Source: a virus. From it: a stretch of 28,976 bases of DNA. The stretch lies in IMG/VR virus record IMGVR_UViG_3300013131_000185, positions 1 through 28,976 of that record; one strand, 5' to 3'. This document shows, piece by piece, positions 22,201-28,976 of the stretch. The number at the start of each line of letters is the position of its first letter. The first letter of the stretch is position 1. Position numbers and translations under genes: made by a program. The notes under the pieces were generated by a model that worked only from the letters and a program-made list of their open reading frames with translations, did not search any database and had not been told where the DNA came from.

Positions 22201-25200
22201 AAACGTTTGAGATGCCCATGCGGCAAGCGCCGTTACATTTTCAGTGGTCGAATGATCCTGAGATCCACGGTGGCGCCACTTGGGCAGCGAAGGAACAGGC
22301 AGCGGCCGCAAACCGTTTGGAAGGTGAGGCGCGCGAGGCATTTCTGGCCAGCGATGAGGCCCAGGATCTGCGGGCATTTGCGGCGGTGGTGCATGGCGCC
22401 ATGGACCGCTACCTGGCATTGCATCCTGAACTGACGGACGACGCACGCTTTACGGCACGCGAACGCATAGCAGTCACCTGGGGAAACGATGGCAGCTGGG
22501 CAAATCGCACGGACGGGTTTATTCCATGGAAGGTCGTCGATAAGATTTTCAACGATGTCAGTACTGGGGTGACGGATGAAGTGGACACCTCGGCCGCGGA
22601 AAAGCAGCTGCGGGAACAGACTGATACGCCGGCATTCCACGAATGGGTAATGTCAAAGGTCGAGCCGTTGTATGGCGAACCGTCTATCCAGGTCGGAAGG
22701 AAAAAGCTGCCGGTAACGCTGCATAACGTCGTAGCAGCAATGACGAGCGGGCGCGTCAGTGGGCAAGAGAAAACCATGACCTATGGCGCCGGCCAAGCCC
22801 GCGCGGCGATGGCCACGCGCTATCGGTCTATCGAACAGATCCAGGCGGATCGCGATCGGATTGTATCGCCCGAAGCGCATGAGGCCTTCAAAAAATCCAG
22901 CGATGACACCTTAAGCGCTTACCGTGATCTGGCGTCAACGCGCTTTACCGAAACTAACTGGCGCGGCGAAATCGACATTTGGGGCGCAATGGATGCGTCC
23001 ATGAAGGTGTTGGCTAGTATCGGCGGCAAGAAAAAGCTGACGGATGCCATGATTGTTGCGGCGTACCGCAAAAACGGGTTCAACGTGACGGCGGCGGATG
23101 CGGAGCTGGTGGCCAGTGCGCGCGATGCTGCCCAGGCGCTTAGTTCAACGCCAGTGGATTACCTGGAAGCCAAGCCGCAAAGGGTTGTGCATTTCAACGA
23201 GTTCGCCGGTGCGGTCATTCCCCAAGATGCGTCGCAAGCGGTACGCGAAGCGCTGGCACAGCATGGCGTGCCGGTGATGGAGTACAGCGGGGAGGAAGAT
23301 CGCGGTGCCGTGACTACCGCGTTTGCGCGTCAGCTGCATGGCGAACATGGAGACGTGCTATTCCAAAAGAACCAGCAAAAGAACCGGGGCGCGTTCAATC
23401 CGGAGAGCAACACGATCAGCTTGCTGAAAGATGCGGATTTGTCCACATTCCTGCACGAAGGCGCGCACTACTTTTTTGAGAATGATATTGCGCTGGCCAG
23501 TGAGCTGTCGGCTCAGCAGCAAAATGGTCAAGGGCTAACCACGGGCGAGCAGCAGATCGTGGACGATGTACAGGCCTTGTTGGCCTGGCATGGCATCCAG
23601 GGCGACATCGCGGATCAGCTGAGTCAATGGACCAGTATGAGTTTTGAAGAAAAGCGCGCTTACCATGAGCGTACCGCCGAATCTTTTGAGGCCTACCTAA
23701 TGGAAGGTAAGGCGCCCAGTATTGAGCTGCAGCGTTCTTTCCAGTTTTTCCGGGCCTGGCTGCTGAATGTGTACCGGTCACTGAAGGATTTTCTGGGTCG
23801 CCATCCGGAGGCTGGCAAGCTGAACGCTGAGGTGCGCCAAGTATTCGACAGGATGCTGGCCACGACCGAGCAGATCAAGCTGGCTGAGCAGGCACGTTCT
23901 TTGATGCCATTGTTTGGCACGCCGGAGCAAGCTGGGATGACGGTGGAAGAGTTTGCCCAGTATCAGGCAATGGGGATCGCAGCCACCCAGACGGCGATCG
24001 AGCAGCTGCAGGCCAAGGGTCTGCGGGATATGCAGTGGCTGCAGAATGCGCGCAATAAAAAGATTAAGGCATTGCAGCGCGAAGCGGAGGCCAAGCGTCG
24101 CCAGGTCAGATCCAGTGTGCGCGCTGAAGTCATGGCGCAACCGGTGTACCGCGCCTGGCAATTTTTGACCGGCAAGATCAGCAAGTCGGACAAGATCGAT
24201 CCGATGGCGCCGCGCAAGTCGGATCCTAATGTGTTGGATGAAACCCAGGATTCGTTGTTTACCGCGATTGCCAAGCTGGGCGGCATTGATAAAGCCGAAG
24301 TCATGGCGACCTGGGGGACGGACAAGGCGGATAAGCCGCATTCCGGACTCTTTGGCAAACCGGTATGGCGTGTCGAAAACGGACTCAGTATCGACGGCAT
24401 GGCCGAGGCATTAAGCCAATATGGCTACCTCACGCCGGATGAGCATGGCAAGGTCGATGTGCGCGAGCTTGAGGAAAAGTTTGCGGCCGAGCTGTCCGGT
24501 GATACCCAATACTCGAATGCGTATGAGCCGGATGCGTTTGATCAGATGCGCCCAGGCGAGCAGGTGCCTAACCTAACGGCCATTATTGCCGGCCGCCTGG
24601 ATGCGCATGCGTTGAAAGAAACCAGCCTGACCGATGACCAGATCAAGATCCTGCAGGCCCGCGGAATGGTGGCGGCTGATGGATTGCACCCGGACCTGGT
24701 GGCGGACTTGCCCAGTATCCGCATCGGATCCGGCGATCAGTTGGTTCATCTTTTGGCAAAGGCGAATGATCCAAAGTCCGAGATAGAGCGCCTGACGGAC
24801 GCGAAGATGCTAGAGATGTACGGTGATTTGGCCAGCCCGGACGCGATTCAGAAAGCTGCGGACCAGGCGGTGCATAACGATCTGCGCGGCAAGATGCTGG
24901 CAACGGAAGCCAATGTGTTGGCTCAGGCTATCGGTAAACAAAAAATCCTGGCGGATGCGGCTAGGGAATTTGCCGCCAACATGATTGCCCGCCTGCGCGT
25001 GCGCGAAGTTAAACCGGCGCAATATGTGAGTGCCGAGGTGCGGGCCGCCAAGGCGTCGGCCGAGGCCAGCGACCTGAATGTCAAAGCTGCAGAAAAACGC
25101 AACCAGGTGATTCAGCACTATGCGGCCCAGGCGGCGTATGACGCCATGGACGAAGTGGAAAAGGGCATTCGCTACCTGGGCAAGTTTAATAAGGAATCGA

Positions 25201-27536
25201 TCCGCAGCAAGGTTAATCTGGAATACCTCGAACAGATTGACGCGATTCTGGATCGTTTCGATCTGCGCAAGGGGCAAAGCCTCAAAGCGATTGACCGCCG
25301 CACCAGCCTGGCTAAATGGGTGGCCGCGCAAGAAGAAGCGGGCGTCGAGCCGGATCTGCCGGAGTGGCTGCTGCTGGAATCAAACCGGCAGCATTACAAA
25401 AACCTGACCATGGAGGAATTCCGTGGTCTGGTGGACAGCGTGCAGCAAATCGAACACCTGGGCCGTATGAAGAAGCGCTTGCTGAATGCGCGCGATCAGC
25501 GAGAGCTGGATGCAATTGTGGCTGATCTTACGGCGGAGATTGAAAAGAATTCAGGCGGTCGGATTGTGGATAACGAGATCCGCAACGAAGCGCTGTCGCG
25601 GGCCAAGGCGATCGGCAAGGGGTTTATGGCCATCCACCGCAAGATGGCCAATATGATCTATGAAATGGACGGCTATAAGTATGGTCCGATGTGGGAACAC
25701 CTGATCCGCACCATGAACGAAGCCGGTGACCGCGAGGCCAGCATGCGGGCGGAGGCCACGACCAAGCTATACGACCTGGCCAAGCCGATCCTGAAAGGTG
25801 AGCGGATGGGCGGCAAAGGCAAATATTTCCCGTCGATTGGCCGCAATCTGAACCGTGGCGAGCGCCTGGCGATTGCGCTGAACTGGGGTAACGAGGGGAA
25901 CCGCCAGCGTTTATTAGATGGCCGTAACTGGTCGGCATACAACCTGCAGCCGGTCTTGGATAGTCTGACGGCTGAGGAATGGGGCTTTGTCCAGGACGTT
26001 TGGGATTTCTTTGAATCCTATCGCCCAGAAGTGGCCGCCAAGGAACGGCGGATCTACGGCAAGGAACCCGTCTGGGTGGAACCGGCGCCGTTCACAATTC
26101 GCACGGCGGATGGCCAGGAGCTAAATGTCCGTGGCGGTTATTACCCAATTAAGTATGACATCAGGCAATCCGGCAAGGCCGGCGAGATGGCCGCGAAAGA
26201 TGAGGCGGCCAGTATGATGCGCGCCGCCAATACAGCATCCACCACCCGGCGCAGCTTTGTCAAAACCCGCTCGGCTGAGATTAAGGGACGGCCGCTGCTG
26301 CTGTCGATGGACGGCATCTGGCAGGGCGCCAATGAGGTGATCCATGACCTGGCGTTTCATGAGTGGCTGATTGATGCCAACCGGTTATTGAAGCGCCTGG
26401 ATCCAGCAATCCGGCAGCATTATGGCGCCGAGTATATGGACGAGATCCGCCATGCCATTTTGGATACCGCGCGCGGTGAGCAGGGCGCCAGCAATACTTG
26501 GGAGCGCGCCGTCAATCATGTCCGCACAGGGACAACCGTGGCCGGCCTGGGCTGGAACCTGACCACCGCATTGCTGCAGCCGCTGGGGATCAGTAACTCA
26601 ATGGTGCGCGTCGGTACTGGCTGGATCGGCAAGGGATTGTGGCAGTTTTATAGCAACCCGGTGGCGAAGGCTCAGGAGATCCAGGATAAGTCTGAGTTCA
26701 TGCGTAACCGCGCCCGCACGATGCAGCGCGAGATTAACGAGATCCAAAACCAGATTATGACGGCTAAAAGCCGTAAACAGCAGCTGCTGGAATCCTCGTA
26801 CTTCATGCTGATTCAAAAGCTCCAGGCGACCGTTGATTATCCAACCTGGCTGGGTGCCTATGAAAAGGCGATGGCGGCGAATACTGACGAGGCGGCGGCG
26901 ATTGCCATGGCCGATCAGGCGGTAATCGATTCTCAGGGGGGTGGCCAAACGAAAGACCTGGCTCGGATCCAGCGCGGCGGCCCATTGCAAAAATTGTGGA
27001 CCAACTTTTATTCATTTTTTAGCGTGACCTTGAACCTGGCGGTCGATCAAACCAAAGCCACGGATTTCAAAAACCCAGCCAAGGTGGCGGCGCTGGCCGG
27101 CGATTATGTCCTGCTGTTTGTATGGCCTACGGTTGCGGCCATGCTGCTGAAATCCTTATTGCGCGGCGACGATGACGATGGCGAAGAGCTGGCCAAGAAA
27201 ATGCTGGAAGAGCAGATCAGCTTCCTGATGGGCCAGTTTGTGGGGTTGCGCGAGCTTACTTCTGCCGGCCAGGCATTGTTTGGGGTTGGCTACCAGGGGC
27301 AGGGCTATAGCGGCCCGGCTGGGGCAAGGTTGTTCGCGGAAATGCAGCGTTTGGCACAACAAATCAACCAGGGCGAAGTTGATGCCGCCTTCCTGAAAGC
27401 CACGAACAATGTTGCGGGGATTCTGTTTCATTACCCGGCAGGCCAAGTGGCCCGCACGGTGGATGGAGTTCGGGCGATCATCGATGGTGAAACAAACAAT
27501 CCGCTGGCGCCGGTAGTTGGGCCACCCAAGAAATAG
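19206..27536 (+). CDS. Giant polyvalent internal virion protein (2776 aa)
   Basis: ATG 19206 begins MPDIYDQLLDNKYGLRSDGT; an upstream in-frame TTG at 19167 lies in the previous gene. Visible parts: a conserved phage domain (12-100); helical regions; a nuclease-like domain of the Barnase/EndoU/ColicinE5-D/RelE (PBECR) type at about 690-820 (LGNAEAATDIQAL... VYELNERKSHGKRLHLKTFF); a large-polyvalent-protein domain at about 862-930 (LVAMHNVSTEKLL... GFGDITLLARRDMI); and a zincin metallopeptidase motif His1417-Glu1418-x2-His1421 in STFLHEGAHYFFE. A long coiled C-terminal half ends with a hydrophobic segment at about 2627-2652. It fills the T7 gp16 slot, so it is probably injected into the cell with the DNA. 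T7's lytic transglycosylase is not evident. Confidence 0.87.
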   Translation: MPDIYDQLLDNKYGLRSDGTPKGAGYFGELKRPDGAISTELSIGVNLDGQEREIPSLVPTLSADEVDHMLQGGQPTDGIVQKAVEHARMRMSRGQDVFATADDAPRPAPKKPDIYDQLIDGQLQQQEQQLRGMLDIAGKGNPDQAAEAQKLAVQTGLPTDMVERNLDEVRRQAMVKRMNLRDMMVSSPVLARQLTDMNFAKLAFDDHENLSGIEKGFNFLKNTGAALATAIPTFNEGAWGLVQAAGDHLPSQLGGDDLAQWASGYRKSAKVRGDDWMPQADGTLERSWYSGMRSLGLNLLNLPLAYGTGGMGRILGAMGAETGGQAYGQARDAGLNQYESLLFGSSQGVIEAGTEMIGMPALLGMLKPGQFVTKAMEYMVKEQGGEQIATHLQDMNEWAMLHPEKSLGDYLAERPNAALETALSTAFAGGGQVAVMKGVAMVANRGQSAAAAEQRAAALEQLNNLMAASKVLSRSPEAMGGYVEQLAKETGAENVYLQSGLLTDPALVQALSQASPSIAAQFQTAQATGGEIRIPMTEYLTQLAPTYGQQLIDDLRLEGEQFTRRQATEYMQNQSAELQQEVERALGDQAGHAEFRASQDAVKQRVLDELNTLGRFTPQKNELDATLIAARSAVRAAQLGMTPEQFFEKQRLRVQAEGQGDQFDQAAKPFNGSIAELSHHVAKNPGDTAFYVNLGNAEAATDIQALTGIDVSNARIVALGSDVRSDTRDHPNMTAEDWNRAAGLLTDHDAAGRSIAQKGAQGERITLVKDLGDGQSYGAVYELNERKSHGKRLHLKTFFKDKTAGVNNWFASNTREKLAPRLTAAGGDSRLPNNPDEGSNRTFPGADGNIEEYHQQDNPPDRLVAMHNVSTEKLLEAVVLGGMPVPSIGIAKADSPLTGFGDITLLARRDMIDPATGTPVFDADVYSARKPALLWPKAKTKAAEKFVAWLRPYAQRFKDSSTPSEAWDFLLNTPDRGRLVERLERSAAMRLAYLEAQGETFEMPMRQAPLHFQWSNDPEIHGGATWAAKEQAAAANRLEGEAREAFLASDEAQDLRAFAAVVHGAMDRYLALHPELTDDARFTARERIAVTWGNDGSWANRTDGFIPWKVVDKIFNDVSTGVTDEVDTSAAEKQLREQTDTPAFHEWVMSKVEPLYGEPSIQVGRKKLPVTLHNVVAAMTSGRVSGQEKTMTYGAGQARAAMATRYRSIEQIQADRDRIVSPEAHEAFKKSSDDTLSAYRDLASTRFTETNWRGEIDIWGAMDASMKVLASIGGKKKLTDAMIVAAYRKNGFNVTAADAELVASARDAAQALSSTPVDYLEAKPQRVVHFNEFAGAVIPQDASQAVREALAQHGVPVMEYSGEEDRGAVTTAFARQLHGEHGDVLFQKNQQKNRGAFNPESNTISLLKDADLSTFLHEGAHYFFENDIALASELSAQQQNGQGLTTGEQQIVDDVQALLAWHGIQGDIADQLSQWTSMSFEEKRAYHERTAESFEAYLMEGKAPSIELQRSFQFFRAWLLNVYRSLKDFLGRHPEAGKLNAEVRQVFDRMLATTEQIKLAEQARSLMPLFGTPEQAGMTVEEFAQYQAMGIAATQTAIEQLQAKGLRDMQWLQNARNKKIKALQREAEAKRRQVRSSVRAEVMAQPVYRAWQFLTGKISKSDKIDPMAPRKSDPNVLDETQDSLFTAIAKLGGIDKAEVMATWGTDKADKPHSGLFGKPVWRVENGLSIDGMAEALSQYGYLTPDEHGKVDVRELEEKFAAELSGDTQYSNAYEPDAFDQMRPGEQVPNLTAIIAGRLDAHALKETSLTDDQIKILQARGMVAADGLHPDLVADLPSIRIGSGDQLVHLLAKANDPKSEIERLTDAKMLEMYGDLASPDAIQKAADQAVHNDLRGKMLATEANVLAQAIGKQKILADAAREFAANMIARLRVREVKPAQYVSAEVRAAKASAEASDLNVKAAEKRNQVIQHYAAQAAYDAMDEVEKGIRYLGKFNKESIRSKVNLEYLEQIDAILDRFDLRKGQSLKAIDRRTSLAKWVAAQEEAGVEPDLPEWLLLESNRQHYKNLTMEEFRGLVDSVQQIEHLGRMKKRLLNARDQRELDAIVADLTAEIEKNSGGRIVDNEIRNEALSRAKAIGKGFMAIHRKMANMIYEMDGYKYGPMWEHLIRTMNEAGDREASMRAEATTKLYDLAKPILKGERMGGKGKYFPSIGRNLNRGERLAIALNWGNEGNRQRLLDGRNWSAYNLQPVLDSLTAEEWGFVQDVWDFFESYRPEVAAKERRIYGKEPVWVEPAPFTIRTADGQELNVRGGYYPIKYDIRQSGKAGEMAAKDEAASMMRAANTASTTRRSFVKTRSAEIKGRPLLLSMDGIWQGANEVIHDLAFHEWLIDANRLLKRLDPAIRQHYGAEYMDEIRHAILDTARGEQGASNTWERAVNHVRTGTTVAGLGWNLTTALLQPLGISNSMVRVGTGWIGKGLWQFYSNPVAKAQEIQDKSEFMRNRARTMQREINEIQNQIMTAKSRKQQLLESSYFMLIQKLQATVDYPTWLGAYEKAMAANTDEAAAIAMADQAVIDSQGGGQTKDLARIQRGGPLQKLWTNFYSFFSVTLNLAVDQTKATDFKNPAKVAALAGDYVLLFVWPTVAAMLLKSLLRGDDDDGEELAKKMLEEQISFLMGQFVGLRELTSAGQALFGVGYQGQGYSGPAGARLFAEMQRLAQQINQGEVDAAFLKATNNVAGILFHYPAGQVARTVDGVRAIIDGETNNPLAPVVGPPKK

Positions 27537-27568
27537 GGTGCGCGTATTGGGCTGCCTGGCAGATAGCC
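27536..27568 (+). promoter_or_regulatory. Late bipartite motif, copy E (before the tail fibre gene)
   Basis: GGGTGCGCGTATT (27536-27548) overlaps the final base of the TAG stop. ATAGCC (27563-27568) follows 14 bases later. ATG 27597 lies 28 bases further, after CAGGAG, giving a conventional leader like copy D. Confidence 0.75.
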
Positions 27569-27596
27569 TTAGAGAAACTCCACAGGAGCATGCGAT

Positions 27597-28976
27597 ATGA
27601 CGATTGCAAGCACGACACGCAAGGCGGGGCCGTACGTTGGCGATGGCGCCGCGAATGTATTTGCGTTTACTTATAAGGTATTCCAGGCAAGTGATTTGGC
27701 GGTGTATGCGGTTGTTGCCGCCACCGGGGTTGCGACCGCCTGGGTGTTGAATGCAGACTATACGGTTGCGCTTAACGCCGATCAAAACGCCAACCCAGGT
27801 GGGTCGATTACCGCAGCGGTAGCGCCGCCGGTGGGTACAAATTTAATCATCGTCAGCGCGGCGCAATCATTACAACCGGCAGCGTTGACGAACCAGGGCG
27901 GATTTTATCCAACGGTCATCAACGACGCGCTGGATCGCGCTGCGATTTCTGCGCAACAGAACGAGCTGGCCTTAAGCTATACATTGCGGGCGCCGCTAAC
28001 CGACACCGCGCCTAGCCTGGTATTACCTGCCGCGTCAGCGCGCGCAGGCACAATGTTGGCCTTCAATGAGGTGACAGGCGACGCCGAGGCTGGCCCGAAC
28101 ATTGCGACCGTCAGCACGGTTGCGGCCGGGATTGCAGACATTAGCACGGTTGCGGCCAGCATAACGGCGGTGACGACCGTTTCCACCAATATAGCCAATG
28201 TCAACGCAGTCGGCAGCAACGTTGCTGCCATTACGGCGGTAAACGCCAATGCCACCAATATCAATACTGTCGCCACGGATCTTGCCGGGACAAACAATAC
28301 CGGTACGGTTGCCGGATCGATTGCGAATGTGAACGCTGTCGGCGGGAACATTGCCGCAGTCACCGCAGTGAACGGCAACGCGACAAACATCAACACGGTC
28401 GCTGCAGATCTTGCAGGTGCCAATAACACCGGGACGGTTGCCGGCAGCATTGCGAATGTTAATGCGGTGGGTGGCAAAATCACTTCGGTGGTGGCGGCAG
28501 ATACGAACATGGCAGCAATTATTGCGGCGCCGACCGAAGCATCGAATGCGGCGGCTTCTGCGTCGAATGCTAACGCAAGCGCAGCGGCTGCATTGATCTC
28601 TCAGACGGCTGCGGCTGCAAGTGCCTCAAGCGCCAGCACGGACGCAGCAACGGCCACCACTGCGGCATCTGCGGCTGGGATCTCGGCGGCTGGCGCCTCT
28701 GGCAGCGCGGCAACTGCGGCAGCATCTGAGCTGGCTGCGGCGACCTCTGCGGGAAATGCGCAGACATACGCGACCTCTGCATCAAATTCCGAAGCGGCTG
28801 CACTGGCGCAGGCGCTGGATGCCAATGCCTCAGCGTTGGCTGCAGCCGGATCCGAGGCAAGCGCACTGACCTATTGGACCAACATCGAGGCGCAGGTGAC
28901 GATCCCAATTACCCAGATGGCCGCCAACCTAATCAACACGCAGGCCATCGTGGTTGCCCACCACGCCTTTGCTTAA
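27597..28976 (+). CDS. Tail fibre protein with T7-type N-terminal anchor
   Basis: The 459-residue protein ends with TAA at the last base of the window. Its N-terminal 150 residues (RKAGPYVGDGAANVFAFTYKVF..., LNADYTVALNADQNANPGGSI, TNQGGFYPTVINDALDRAAI) are the virion-anchoring domain of T7-like fibres. Residues about 175-310 form a repetitive beta-strand region with 43-residue tandem repeats. Residues about 305-420 are a very Ala/Ser-rich coiled stalk. The end (YWTNIEAQVTIPITQMAANLINTQAIVV) lacks a recognisable receptor-binding tip, so a separate downstream gene probably carries that part. CAGGAG precedes the start. Confidence 0.92.
   Translation: MTIASTTRKAGPYVGDGAANVFAFTYKVFQASDLAVYAVVAATGVATAWVLNADYTVALNADQNANPGGSITAAVAPPVGTNLIIVSAAQSLQPAALTNQGGFYPTVINDALDRAAISAQQNELALSYTLRAPLTDTAPSLVLPAASARAGTMLAFNEVTGDAEAGPNIATVSTVAAGIADISTVAASITAVTTVSTNIANVNAVGSNVAAITAVNANATNINTVATDLAGTNNTGTVAGSIANVNAVGGNIAAVTAVNGNATNINTVAADLAGANNTGTVAGSIANVNAVGGKITSVVAADTNMAAIIAAPTEASNAAASASNANASAAAALISQTAAAASASSASTDAATATTAASAAGISAAGASGSAATAAASELAAATSAGNAQTYATSASNSEAAALAQALDANASALAAAGSEASALTYWTNIEAQVTIPITQMAANLINTQAIVVAHHAFA
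28194..28520 (+). repeat. 129-bp tandem repeats in the tail fibre gene
   Basis: Two full repeats, 28194-28322 and 28323-28451, and a partial third from 28452 encode 43-residue units starting ANVNAVG(S/G)N(V/I)AA and containing NATNINTVA(T/A)DLAG and NNTGTVAGSI. The period is a multiple of three, so the repetition serves the protein. Repeats of this kind allow fibre length change by recombination. Confidence 0.8.

Noticed and set aside
27156-27785. A 209-codon minus-strand frame across the fibre promoter gap
   Set aside because: It crosses the end of one gene, a conserved motif and the start of the next on the other strand, with no own signals.
27977-28510. A 177-codon minus-strand frame in the fibre repeat region
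   Set aside because: Repetitive, hydrophobic reverse image of the Ala/Val/Asn-rich fibre; explained by low-complexity coding on the other strand.
27597-28976. A diversity-generating retroelement, as in BPP-1
   Set aside because: No reverse transcriptase, template repeat or C-type-lectin-like variable region is visible in the window; it could only lie outside.

Overview
The window carries about 29 kb of a temperate, short-tailed phage (podovirus) or prophage of a Gram-negative host. Head genes resemble those of Bordetella phage BPP-1 and related podoviruses of Betaproteobacteria: a Bbp19-like protein, a scaffold, a Bbp17-like capsid protein and a Bbp16-like cement protein. A betaproteobacterial host is therefore a reasonable guess, but it is inference. 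No host genes, attachment sites, integrase or lysis genes are visible.

Region 1 (1-1745) is a lambda-like immunity region. A leftward promoter (about 354-382) and a rightward promoter (about 1450-1480) are built the same way. Each has two similar pseudo-palindromic operators 24 bp apart, one over the -35 box and one over the -10 box. Between them lie an S24-type repressor and a small two-helix membrane protein, both leftward. The rightward promoter opens directly on a Cro-like gene at 1488 with no apparent leader. A partial gene of the left operon is cut by the window start.

Region 2 (1747-5357) is the rightward early operon, tightly packed with many ATGA overlaps. It holds a ribbon-helix-helix protein, a lambda O-like initiator, a lambda P-like helicase loader, NinB, a PD-(D/E)xK-like protein, an HNH/Ref-like protein, a DUF3310-like protein, RusA, a small unknown protein and a helix-turn-helix protein. 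The origin appears to lie inside the O-like gene: GGGTGCA iterons at 22-bp spacing followed by four 10-bp AT-rich repeats.

Region 3 (5359-28976) is packaging and morphogenesis. In order: small and large terminase, a reverse-strand lipoprotein moron, a GNAT protein, two related small proteins flanking a cupin-like protein, the head-tail connector (portal), head genes, a terminator, tail tubular proteins A and B, three internal virion proteins and a tail fibre. One internal protein gene is split by an in-frame TAA. Another is a 2776-residue polyvalent protein with nuclease-like and metallopeptidase-like domains.

The most unusual signal is a bipartite element in five late intergenic gaps. It is GTGCGCGTATY, then exactly 14 bases, then WTA(G/A/C). 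At three sites a start codon follows 7-8 bases after the second box without a ribosome binding site. At the other two the start lies 27-28 bases away with a good binding site. This fits a phage-specific late promoter, possibly producing leaderless mRNAs. The helix-turn-helix gene at 5127, in the slot where lambdoid phages carry Q, is a speculative candidate regulator.
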